A DNA stretch of 64,000 nt, taken from positions 186,001 to 250,000 of the forward strand of contig CAWUHX010000265.1 of NCBI GenBank assembly GCA_963922205.1. The letters run 5' to 3'. Position 1 is the stretch's first letter, and the number at the start of each line of letters is the position of its first letter. The stretch comes from Romanomermis culicivorax (taxonomy: Eukaryota; Nematoda; Enoplea; Mermithida; Mermithidae). Position numbers and translations under genes: made by a program. The notes below the pieces were generated by a model. The model was given only the letters and a program-made list of their open reading frames with translations, was not told where the DNA came from and searched no databases. Shown piece by piece: positions 54,550 through 64,000 of this stretch.

Positions 54550-55607
54550 CAGGGTTGGCAAAAACCCAGTTTTTGAAATCTTCAATTTTGGGTTTTTGGG
54601 TTTTTGGGTGGGTTTTTCTGGGTTTTTGGTGGGTTTTTGGTGGGTTTTTCTAGGGTTTTTGTTCCAGTTTTGTACTAATGAATGATCATTTTACTTAAAA
54701 TATATATGAGAATGTTATTTTTAACGTATAAAGTGTATTAAATTGCTGAACAGTGTTCAAGACTGACTATACATTTGGTTGTAACATATTTACACGAGTC
54801 ACGCGACTGCACATTGCACAACGATTTTATCGATTTGGCTCATTAAAACGATTGGCTGTTTATTGAATTTTTTATTGCATGATCTAAACACTAAAAATTG
54901 AAATGTCACTTTAAAAAATTGAAAATTACGGAAATCAAATTTCACGCTTCGGCTTCGCTCACTTCATCAGATTCACAGTCACGGGAACTTTCTAGCAGCC
55001 CAAAGTTTGTCTTAACGAATACCAGTTTGCGCACTGTTTCCGTCGACAATTGATTTCACAGCTTGGAATGTATGAAGCCATAGCCAAAGGTAGAGAAGTT
55101 TCTTTCCGAAGATGCGGTAGAGACAACGAGCGAAAAAACCTCAATTAATTTTTTGTACATGTAATACATTGAAACAAATAACATGTTATCTATGTGTACC
55201 TTCAGAGCGATTCGTTGCACCAGCGGCCAGTCAGCTCCATCTGTGAGCCAATACTCAAGGACAGACTTTTTCTTTTTGACGAGCATCTGGTCTGGCAGAG
55301 AAATGAGTTATTTTGTTTTTGTAATTTTGCCTCAATCATGCATTGCGTCAATTCTTGATACACAGCACTTTTTTGGTCAGCTAGTTCTGGATTTGCCACA
55401 GGGAAATTAACGATGAAATCCTCAATCTCATTCTGGATTTGCCACAGGGAATTTAACGATGAAATCCTCAAATTAACGATGAAATCCTCATTTTAAAAGA
55501 ATTAAGAAAAACCCAAAAACCCAAAAACCCAAATTTTGTCAAAAAAATGCACCCAGAAAAACCCAGAAAAACCCAAAAACCCAAAAACCCAGGTCTTGCC
55601 AACCCTG
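54550..55607 (-). mobile_element. hAT element with exact 8-bp duplication
   Basis: 1058 bp, inverted ends CAGGGTTGGCAAAAACCCA / TGGGTCTTGCCAACCCTG complement, exact duplication GGCGCGAA (54542-54549 and 55608-55615). Carries a transposase C-terminal remnant. The ends also include runs of ACCCAAAA-type repeats. Confidence 0.9.
55056..55471 (-). pseudogene. hAT transposase C-terminal dimerisation domain, frameshifted
   Basis: The second half reads FSLVVSTASSERNFSTFGYG then FIHSKL, matching the conserved end of hAT transposases (the dimerisation domain: Ser/Ala-S-E-R-x-F-S). Upstream is VLEYWLTDGADWPLVQRIAL, the usual hydrophobic/Trp segment. One frameshift near 55285 separates this from 55471-55290 (RISSLNSLWQIQNEIEDFIV). 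The catalytic region is absent. Confidence 0.8.
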
Positions 55608-56609
55608 GGCGCGAAGCGCCGAAAAATTTTTGCATTTTCAGCCCCTAAAACGTCTAAAAATCAAGGAAATTTAATGTTTGACCAGCCAAAAAATTTGTGC
55701 CAATTGGCACAAACGCTCAAATTTTTTTGTGCCATTCCAAATTTTTTTGTGCCAAAAACCATGTTTTGGCACAAAAAAAGCCGCCGACTCCAAGCATTTG
55801 GGACGAAGTGTTAGCCCTCTTCTGATGGTCATAAATCTGGTTTGTCCTATGAAGATAGACTTCAAAAGCTAGGTCTAGGCAAGCTTGATATTCGTAGATT
55901 AGAATCTGCCCTCTGTACCATGTACAACATATTAAAAAAAACAATTCTAAATCCTGATTACTTTTCTGTATAAACAACAACAATACACGTCGTAATCATG
56001 ATCTAAGATTGACAATAAAGTGAGTTTATACTACTGCTTGCCAATTTGATTTTTTTAACCGTTATATTAACTGTCTGGAACTCTTCATCTTTTGATATGG
56101 TTAATTCTCCCAGTTTGCACACTTTCAAAGAAAAAACTAAACTTCTAAACTTTGATAATCGAATTGGGGGGGGGGGCATGTAAGTTGTTACTTTTCATGT
56201 GACCTTTGCACCCTATTGCTGCATGATTTATCTATTTCTTAAAATATTAACGTTTCTTGCGTTTTTTATTGTGCACGGACATTTGTGCCAATTGGCACGA
56301 ACGGCCAAAAAAATTTGGGCCAATGGCACAAAAAAATTTTTTCTACTAGAAACATACTGAAAAAGTGCGGAAAAGTTTTATGCCAAAGTTTGATGGAAAG
56401 TTAACGTTTAAAACGCATTAATTTTTCAGAAAAATCGTGCTCCTCAACCTATTTTTCAGCTAAACCATTTCAGTTAGATAAGAAAAAACTGTGCTAGAAA
56501 ATACTTCACAACTCTAAAAGAAATGGAATGCTGACAAAATTGGACAGGAATTGAAATTGACGGGAAGTTGAAATTGATTCACTTTGACTTACGACGAATA
56601 TGAATTATC

Positions 56610-57599
56610 GGTATTACTGCGTCTGGTTCACACCCACCCTATAGCGTTAGCAACGCAAAAGGTACCTACAGTAAACGTTGTAGCATGTTCACGTCATACA
56701 ATAAATGCAAATACTTGGGAATCGCGTTGTTTGCGCGCGAAATTCAAAGCAGCTATTTGGTTATGCAACGCGGTTTCGGACGCGATGACTAAAATTTAGT
56801 CAACCTTTGACCCGAGTGACCTAAATGCTAACTTTAAGAGTATAATGCCTGTGTAATATTCTGAAGAATAATGAACAAAGTAATTATATGTTGTGCTGTG
56901 TTAAATCGAGATTCAGACCAATGGTCCTCCGAATGACTAGTGGTCAACCGAGTGACCAGTGGTCTGGTCACTCGGATGACCCACATTTCAATTTTATCCA
57001 AACTTACGCTGTGTATTTTTAGTACTACTCATCAGAAAACGCGTCTTTTGATTTGGTTGGTCACTTGGATGATCACTAGCCACAAAATGAGAGTTTTCTC
57101 CGCCAAAGAAAAGGTTTGCTGAGTTGATTGATCGCTAGTCACTCAGCTGATCTGGTCACTCGGATGACCCCTGGGCACCAATCTTGAGTGAAAATTAGAT
57201 AACATTCAAATTGCCAGTTAATGGGCTAATTCTCCATCAAAAAATATGTTCGTTGACTTGAGTGACCACTGGTCACTCGGTTGACCACTGGTCTGAATCT
57301 CGATTTAACACTGGACAACATATAATTCGCCTGTTCATTATTCTTCAGAATATAACACAAGCATTATACTCGTAAAGTTAGCATTCAGGTCACTCGGGTC
57401 AAAGGTCGACTAAATTTTGGTCATTGCGTCGGAAACCGCGATGCATAACCAAATAGCTGCTTTGAATTTCGCGCGCAAACAACGCGATTAACAAGTACTT
57501 GCGTTTATCGTATGACGTCAATATGCTACTACGTTTACTGTAGGTACCTTTTGTGTTGCTAACGCTATAGGGTGGGTGTGAACCAGACGCAGTAATACC
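56610..57599. mobile_element. Palindromic MITE with 8-bp duplication
   Basis: About 990 bp, ends GGTATTACTGCGTCTGGTTC at both sides in inverted orientation, exact duplication GAATTATC (56602-56609 and 57600-57607). Arms of several hundred bp pair nearly throughout, and the centre is built from repeated ggtcactcggatgacc-type words. Confidence 0.85.
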
Positions 57600-58110
57600 G
57601 AATTATCGATATGCATTTAGCAACACTGTAAAGACTAGGGAAAATAAAGTTAAAAATTGTGTAAATTTTCGGCCGAAATATTGTACCATTACCAACGATA
57701 TCGATTTTTCTATTCGAATCGAATCAATCAAACACAAAAAGTAAGAATTCCAGTTTTGAACCCGAATTTGACTGAATTAACAGAAAATATTCAGAATTTT
57801 TTCTCATTCATCAGTCATTGACAGCCTATAAAATGTGCTGCAACGATACTAATACACTGTTCGGAGAGAAATCGTTCGCATTCGGGCGGGCCAAAAATAG
57901 GAATAGGAAATATTATGTTCATTGACTCGGCGCGCGTGAAGCGCCGCAAATTTTTGTATTTTCAGCCTCTAAAACGTCTAAAAATCAAGGAAGTTTAACG
58001 TCTGACCAGCCAAAAGCTTTGTGCCAATTGGCACAAACGCTCAAAATTTTTTGTGCCATTCCAAATTTTTTTGTGCCAAAAACCATGTTTTGGCACAAAA
58101 AAAAACACTG

Positions 58111-58710
58111 GCTCACACACCTACCCTACAGCGTTAGCAACGCGGAAGGTACCTACAGTAAACGAGGTAGCATTTTTAAGTTATGCAATGAACGCACATA
58201 CTTGTGCATCACATTGTTTGTGCGCGAAATTCAAAGCAGCTATTTGGTTACTCATCGCGGTTCCGGACGCGATGAACAAAATTTAGTCAACCTTTGACTC
58301 GAGTGACCTAAATGCTAACTTTACGAGTACGATGCTCGTGTTATATTTTGAAGAATAATGAAATAATTTTGAAGAATAATGAATAATGTGCTGTCTTATC
58401 GAGATTCAGACCAGTGATCCTCCGAGTGACCAGTGGTCACTCAAGTCAACAAACATATTTTTTGATGGAGATATAGCCCATTAACTGACAATTTCAATGT
58501 ATTCTAATTTTCACTCAAGATTGGTGCCCAGGGGTCATCTGAGTGACCAGACCAGGCGAGCATTAATCTCGAGTGAAAATTAGATAACATTCAAATTGCC
58601 AGTTGATGGGCTAATTCTCCATCAAAAAAGATATTCGTTGACTTGAGTGACCACTGGTCACGCGGTTGACCACTGGTCATTTGGAGGATCACTGGTCTGA
58701 ATCTCGATTT
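58111..58710. repeat. Second copy of the palindromic MITE (one end lost)
   Basis: Begins ggctcacacacctaccctac, equivalent to ggttcacacccaccctatag of the copy at 56610, then gttagcaacgcggaaggtac and the ggtcactc words. It abuts the right end of the composite hAT element. Confidence 0.65.
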
Positions 58711-59242
58711 GGGTATTTTCTACTTTACCGGAATTTTTTATTTTTGGGTTAAAATAACTTTTTTTGGCATTTTAAAAGTCGCTGATTCCAAAAAAACCAA
58801 TCATTTTGCGCGGAAACTATTGTTTCAATATGTTTTATTTTTTTAGATATGTAACTTAATTTTGATGATATTGCTAAATTGTGTGCTTAGGCTTAGGCTT
58901 GTCACATTAAGTAGAAATTGGGAGCCATGTCACATTAAACGAAGTGGTGATTAGTCACATTAATGGGGAACCCATACCATATCCCATAGGTAATATGGCT
59001 ATGTCACTGGAAGTGGCATGCTGTGACCCCGTTGGGTGGCTCCGTTATGATTTATCTACTTCGGGAACCCAACCAGCTGGCACTACCACAGGTAAACCTA
59101 TGGTGTACCTCGGCCTTGTCCTAGGGTTAATGCTGTAGAATAATGGACAACGCGGCTGGGTCGGGGGTGTCAATCCCTAGTCCTCATCCACTGGAATGGG
59201 GACGGTGCCATTCGAAGAATGGCTTACTGTAGGGGACCCGAT
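58711..59242. other. Unassigned sequence next to the LTR
   Basis: The first part is AT-rich; from 58960 composition changes abruptly to GC-richer sequence (ccccgttgggtggctccg; ccctagtcctcatccactgg) with little coding signal. It could be a non-LTR element end or SINE body; not identified. Confidence 0.3.
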
Positions 59243-59828
59243 TGTTAAAATAAATCCCCTTTTTGGCCCTGACCTTAAGGGTCTGAGGGCTCTCTTAACT
59301 GAGGGTACTTCTGAGGGAAAACTAGCTTAGGGGAGACTCCCACAAATATACCCTCAACAACAATAACCCCTGAGAAGACTTATGACACCTCTTCTCAAAT
59401 TACTCGGTGCTGGGTGACGGGTTCGGGGTCGAACACGGGGTCCTACGGACAGCGATGTGGGAACGAACTTCGAGCGATTTGGCGTAGGGGTTCGGCGGCT
59501 GCTAAACGGCAGGCGGCGATAACGGACGTTTCCTCGGCGAGGGGCCACGGGGCTCTACAATAGACGGCGACGGGGACGGGTTCCTACGGTTGGGTTACTG
59601 TAGGCGATGTGTGTATGTGTAGGTCGGGGAACGAATATGCTAATTTATTCGACGTGTGGGGACAACGCAGTTGACAACAATAAAATATAATAAAATTGAA
59701 GACGGCGAATGCGACGTAAGGCTAAAATGACGAAAAACCAGTTAGGCCCAATAATGAGTGACAAAAAGACAAAACATGCCCTTTTAAAGGGCTCCATAAA
59801 CTACAGTATGCCTTGGGCGGAGTTAACA
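59243..59828 (-). repeat. 3' LTR of Gypsy copy D (proposed limits)
   Basis: On the minus strand a purine tract (GCTTGGGGGAG) is followed at 59828 by TGTTAACTCC, and a matching TTTTAACA end occurs at 59243, giving a 586-bp LTR with TGTTAA/TTAACA ends. It contains CTTTAAAAG (TATA-like, near 59780) and AATAAA (near 59660). The partner LTR is outside the window, so the limits are inferred. Confidence 0.5.
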
Positions 59829-60788
59829 CTCCCCCAAGCTAACTTCTGCAGCGGAAATCGTTGCAGAAGATGCCTATGATCACATAGACATTTTCCAGTT
59901 CACAACGTTAAGCATTGGGGCGAGTTTTCACTCTCCATGCTTAACATAGGAACGTCACTAGTGAGAATTTCAACTAGTCGTTTCACGTTGTGAAACGTCG
60001 CTAGTTTTTACTGATAAGAGGTGCACGTTGTGCTCCAATTACAGCGATGAGCTCGGAGAGCTTATCTCAAACCGAAATTCTTGACTAGCGGGCATATACC
60101 GTAGTCTGCGTGTGCGATTGAAAATAATAAATCGAAACAGAAATAAAAGTGCGCAAAAGCAACAGAAATAAACATAAAAAGTACACACATAAATTGCATG
60201 TAAAAAGTCTAAAAACGAAACACAAAATTGATGTAAATTACTGTAACACAAAACATAACGAAAAACATAATGAAAAATTGTGATGTGAATCACGTGACGT
60301 TTGACGAAATCCGTCGGCACGTGACATGGCAGTCCTTCGAAAAAGGGCGTCCTCGTCCTTGTGTGCGTCTGCGAGGGTCAAACGTTCAGGTGATGGTGGC
60401 GGCAAGCGGTCGATGGTTCAGTGGTTTTTTCGGTGTGTTCTGGTTTGTGGAATTGTGTCAATGTTGCGTGGAGTTGCTGACATTGGTTGGAGATGCGTGA
60501 AGTTGCTGACGTCATTTGATCCCTTGGGTGAAGTTGCCAATTGTTGGTTGATTTGTGAAATCTGAAATGAGACTAAAAGAAAAATTTTGGAGGCGAGATA
60601 TAGGCTATCGCATGGATGCGCCTGTGATGTGAGGCAATACCCTAGTTTAGATGCATTGATTGCTGCTCATTCTCTTCTTTACACTGCTATTCCAGCATGG
60701 AATAGGAGTGGGTATCCTGTGAGGGGCACGGCGGTCCTTCAAAAAAGGACGACCCAGTCCGTAAGTAAAGAAGAGAATAGCTACCTGA
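59829..60788 (-). other. Post-pol region of copy D
   Basis: Mostly non-coding, with inverted repeats around gtttcacgttgtgaaac (59990) and agttgaaattctcactagt (59960), and two related hairpins (gtccttcaaaaaaggac near 60735; tccttcgaaaaaggg near 60332). A Phe/Cys/Tyr-rich reading of 93 codons (60039-60320) has a long hydrophobic run (YVYFCCFCALLFLFRFIIF). Confidence 0.45.
60039..60320 (-). CDS. Hydrophobic reading before the 3' LTR, copy D
   Basis: 93 codons starting MPTDFVKRHVIHITIFHYVF, almost entirely hydrophobic from residue 12 to 68 and then basic (NRTRRLRYM). It could be a small membrane protein in the env position or a chance product of AT-rich sequence. It occupies a place comparable to 39522-39902 and 41277-41650. 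Confidence 0.3.
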   Translation of the reverse strand: MPTDFVKRHVIHITIFHYVFRYVLCYSNLHQFCVSFLDFLHAIYVCTFYVYFCCFCALLFLFRFIIFNRTRRLRYMPASQEFRFEISSPSSSL

Positions 60789-63700
60789 TTACAGGTCGCC
60801 GACCTCTGCATCAAGATGTGGGTCAATGAGATCTTGTGTAAAATCTCTGTTTGTTGATGGGATCAACAAAGGTGCTGTCCCGATGACCGGGGAAGTGGAA
60901 GGTATCTCCTCTTCTTCTGTAGGCTGAGCAGGTGACACGTAGCGTCTAAGCTGATTGACATGCACAGTATCCTCTTGATCAGTCTCAAGTCAAATGGTGA
61001 CATTAGGATAGGCCACATTCGTGACAAAGTAGGGTCCATCATAATTGGGTAATAATTTGGGCGTTAAACCACGTTTTCCAGTAGTGCGCAGTTTGAGCAC
61101 TTGATCCCCAGCTTTGTATGAGACATCTCGTGCCATGCGGTCGTAGGACCGAGCATAAGCCGCCTGTGATCTCTCAATTCTGTCCTGGATCAACGTCAAG
61201 GCATTTGTAAAATGCTGTTTGACCTCCATATCATAAGTAGAAACGTCTATGATATGAGCCCCAGGGTTGAATGAGAGTGCTGCATCAAAAGGTAGCATGG
61301 GAGTACGACCATACATGAGCTCAAAGGGTGAATACCCTGTGGACTCATTCATGCTAATGTTGACAGCGAACACAGAATATGGCAGGTGTTCATCCCAATC
61401 AGTATGACCTTGATGGACATACATACGTAACCGTGTGGCTAGCATTTGGTTAGCTCTTTCCACTTCGCCGTTTGTGATGGGATGATAAGCAGTGGAGTGG
61501 ATTTTCTTAGTTGAACAAATGGCAGTGATTTCAGTCATCAGTTTGGACGTGAAATCAGTACCACAATCAGACTGAAGAATCTGCGGTGCCCCATGTCTGC
61601 AGACAATTTGAGTAACGAAAAGTCGAGCTATGGTTTGCGCAGTAATGTCCGGAGTAGCGAAAGCTTCGACCCATTTAGTAAAGTAGTCTATAAAGACTAC
61701 AATAAATCGGTTTCCATTTTCACTAGTGGTCATTGGTCCCATACAGTCGACACCGACTCAATGAAACGGCCCCGTAATTGAAATTGGTTTCAGAGTTGCA
61801 GGGGTCTTTTGTCTCGCAGGTTTATTCCGTTGGCAAAGATCACACTGCTGACAAAAGGACTTGACGTCCGCACTGAGGGAAGGCCAGTGGTACCTGCGGG
61901 CTATAAGCCTCGTGGTACGTTTTGCACCAAAGTGTCCAGCAAGAATGTCGTTATGATGAGCTTCAATAATGGTAGTAACCATTGAACGAGGGACAACAAT
62001 CTTGTTGGACTCGCCTGTCCACTTCTGAAGGATGTTATCCAACAGGTGGTAGCCATTCACATCATTCTGATCACCGTAGGGTTTTAGTGACCTAAGAATG
62101 GAGGCTAATTCCGGATCCTCAAATTGAGTTGCGAGAAGGTCATGGTGCTGCGCATCCTGTGATATCTCTGCATAAGACTCAGTCCTGGCCAGGTGCTGCG
62201 CACCATTAGTGGTCCTTTGGGATGAGTTCGCCAGGCGCTGCCCACCATCGGAGATCATCATAACTTCTCCCTCGGGTCTGTATAGGGGCATATCCTAAAT
62301 ACTCTCCCCGGCAAGGGAATTAGGATCAGGAAGGCGTGATAACCCGTCAGCATTACCATTAGACCGACCTTTTCGCGGCCGAATAGTCAGTTTGAATTCA
62401 GCTAACGCGAGGCCCCACTGAGCTATCAGGGATGAAGGGTTGGGTTTTTCCAACACAGCCTTAACAGCAGTGTGATCGGTCTGAATGACCACCTCATGTT
62501 AAAAGAGGTAAGGCCAAAAGTGCTTGACCAAATGGACAACAGCGAGAGTCTCTAACTCCGTAATAGTGTAGTTCTTCTCAGCTGCCGTTAACTCTCTACT
62601 GGCGTACCCAACAGGATGGTCGTATCCATTTTCGTCCAACTGGCTTAGAACTGCTCCTATCCCCGAAATACTTGCATCAGTTTGAAGTATAAAGGATTTC
62701 GTAAAGTCCGGATGGCGCAGGACAGGAGGGTTCAACAACAGCCTTCGGAGTTCGTCGAACGCCGCTTGCTGAGGTTTTGACCACTGGAAGGTAACTTCCT
62801 TCCGTAAGAGCTTGGTCAGCGGCTCGCTGAGCCGAGCGCAACCAGGGATGAAATGCCTATAATAAGACACAAGACTAAGAAAAGACTTGATGTCTTTAGC
62901 ATTCTGTGGAATGGGTAGATCCTGGACGGCAGCGAATTTGACTTTATCCGGTTTGAGACCTTTCTGTGTGATGCGGTACCCGAGATATTCTACCTCAGAG
63001 TGCGAAAACTTGCACTTGCTCAGTCTGAGCTTCATTCCACCCTGACGGAGACGCGTAAACACATCCGTCAGGCGCTCAAGCATCTGGGTGTGAGAGTTCC
63101 GGAACACCAAGATGTCATCGAGATAGGTCAGTGCAGTGCGCCACTGCAATCCTGTAAGAAGCAGATCCATGAGGCGTTGAAACGTCCCAGGGGCATTGCA
63201 GAGACCAAAAGGCAGATAGTTGAACTCGTAAAGTCCAATAGGCGTATTAAACGGCATTTTCTCTTTGTCTGCCTCGGCAATAGGTATAGACCAGTAGGCA
63301 TTAGCCTGGTCAAGGGTAGTAAAGTATTTCATACCCTTGAGTGTGTCCAGGATATCATCAATCTGTGGGAGAGGATAAACATCCTTTTTCATAACCTCGT
63401 TAAGACCACGAAAATCAACACACATCCGGTGTGACCCATTTTTCTTGCGGACCAGAACTGTGTTAGTAGCCCAGGGAGAAGTGCTAGGCCGAATAATACC
63501 TTTTTCCTGGAGCGCCTTGACCTCTTGTATGATGAGATCCTTTTCCTTGGGCGCGGTGCGGTAAGGGAAACAGCGGACTGGGCGAGCGTCACCCGTGCTG
63601 ATCTCGTGGTGCACGAGGTCAGTGGAACCTGTGTCCTTTTCATCAATAGCGTAGAGGTCAGTAAATGCGACCAGCAGATCGAGCAACGCTGTTTTATCCT

Positions 63701-64000
63701 GTGAGGAGATATCTGAAGATATGACAGCATTGGCTTCAACCCACTTACGGTCAAGAATGGTATCGGACTTGACCGCCGATCCCTGTGAGGAATCAGTATG
63801 CATCTGCACATGACCGATGGTTGTGTGCGGGTAGAGAACCACTGAGTGTGTACTCGAGTTAACTACCTGTAGGGGTATGCGACCATTGGTCACAGTACTC
63901 ACAGTACCAGCAAAGTAGACATTGGGTTGTTGTCCCAAAAGAGGCTTAGGAAAGAAAGCTACTTCTGGCACAGTTGCGTACATTGAAGGTACAGGTGCAG
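60789..64000 (-). pseudogene. pol: Ty3/Gypsy Pol of copy D (RT-RNase H-integrase)
   Basis: One continuous minus-strand reading from the window edge to TAA at 60789, broken only by four stops (about 62496 TAA, 62295 TAG, 61758 TGA, 60990 TGA). RT has TNTVLVRKKNGSHRMCVDF, FTTLDQANAYWS, NYLPFGLCNAPGTFQRLMD and an intact YLDDILVF. RNase H has QTDASISGIGAVLSQ, ITELETLAVVHL, QTDHTAVKAV and NADGLSRLP. Integrase has the HHCC region (HHNDILAGHFGAKRT ... CQQCDLCQ), VDCMG, SDCGTDFTS and NGEVERANQ, so all catalytic positions are kept. The C-terminus runs past the last TGA (VHVNQLRRYV) to an acidic end. Protease and gag lie outside. It is the best-preserved Pol in the window. Confidence 0.92.

Larger units (their letters stand above)
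52997..58110. mobile_element. Composite hAT element with CAGTGTTTTTTTTTGTGCC ends
   Basis: The left end CAGTGTTTTTTTTTGTGCC at 52997 is mirrored at 58092-58110. The subterminal sequence also mirrors (gcgccgagtcaatgaatataat at 53058 against its counterpart near 57930). The interior is nested: a second hAT (54550-55607), a palindromic MITE (56610-57599), a G-run MITE piece (53696-53848), and repeated ttgtgccaattggcacaa subterminal blocks at 53410, 53890, 55695, 56285 and 58018. No matching 8-bp target duplication was found at the ends. Confidence 0.6.

Overview
The window is eukaryotic, AT-rich and mostly transposable elements. It holds one interrupted, apparently host gene and very little other host coding sequence. 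Nematode is the best guess. A polypyrimidine-AG site sits 4 nt before the host start codon, as at nematode trans-splice sites. The proline/threonine-rich retroelement protein at 26.4-28.7 kb and 40.7-41.3 kb resembles, from memory, proteins predicted in the mermithid Romanomermis culicivorax. This is inference; no search was run.

Layout. 1-12.2 kb: a pile-up of one Ty3/Gypsy family. Copy A (minus, 1-3906) has gag joined directly to an env-like tail. Diverged copy B (minus, about 4.07-6.86 kb) abuts copy C (plus pol, 6.86-9.78 kb) in opposite orientation. C is followed by LTR, 96 bp of internal sequence and a second LTR split by a hAT-type MITE. 12.2-14.1 kb: repeats. 14.1-50.8 kb (minus): a four-exon gene of about 482 codons with a mitochondrial-looking N-terminus. 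Its 28-kb third intron contains a 705-bp hAT-like element with a BED finger and a plus-strand LTR retroelement (15424-42401) that is itself split by a second one (28716-40723). Its 5.8-kb second intron holds two multi-kilobase palindromes and MITEs. 51.7-52.4 kb: three tandem 229-bp units with a tRNA-like cloverleaf. 52.7-58.7 kb: nested hAT elements beside a 100-N gap. 59.2-64 kb (minus): the 3' part of another Gypsy element, running off the window.

The most interesting system is the nested pair of LTR elements. Besides gag and pol, both carry a very long post-pol ORF (about 1300-1500 codons). It starts with a DEDDy-type 3'-5' exonuclease-like domain and continues through low-complexity linkers to a helical C-terminal domain with an RG- or basic-rich tail. 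A short hydrophobic ORF follows before the 3' LTR. The inner copy keeps all the exonuclease motif residues; the outer copy is decayed. DEDDy exonuclease ORF3s have been described in bdelloid rotifer LTR and Penelope-like elements. Finding the same module in two divergent elements here, one inside the other, suggests a stable lineage trait.

All elements look inactive: they carry in-frame stops (mostly TGA), frameshifts, internal pol deletions and secondary insertions.
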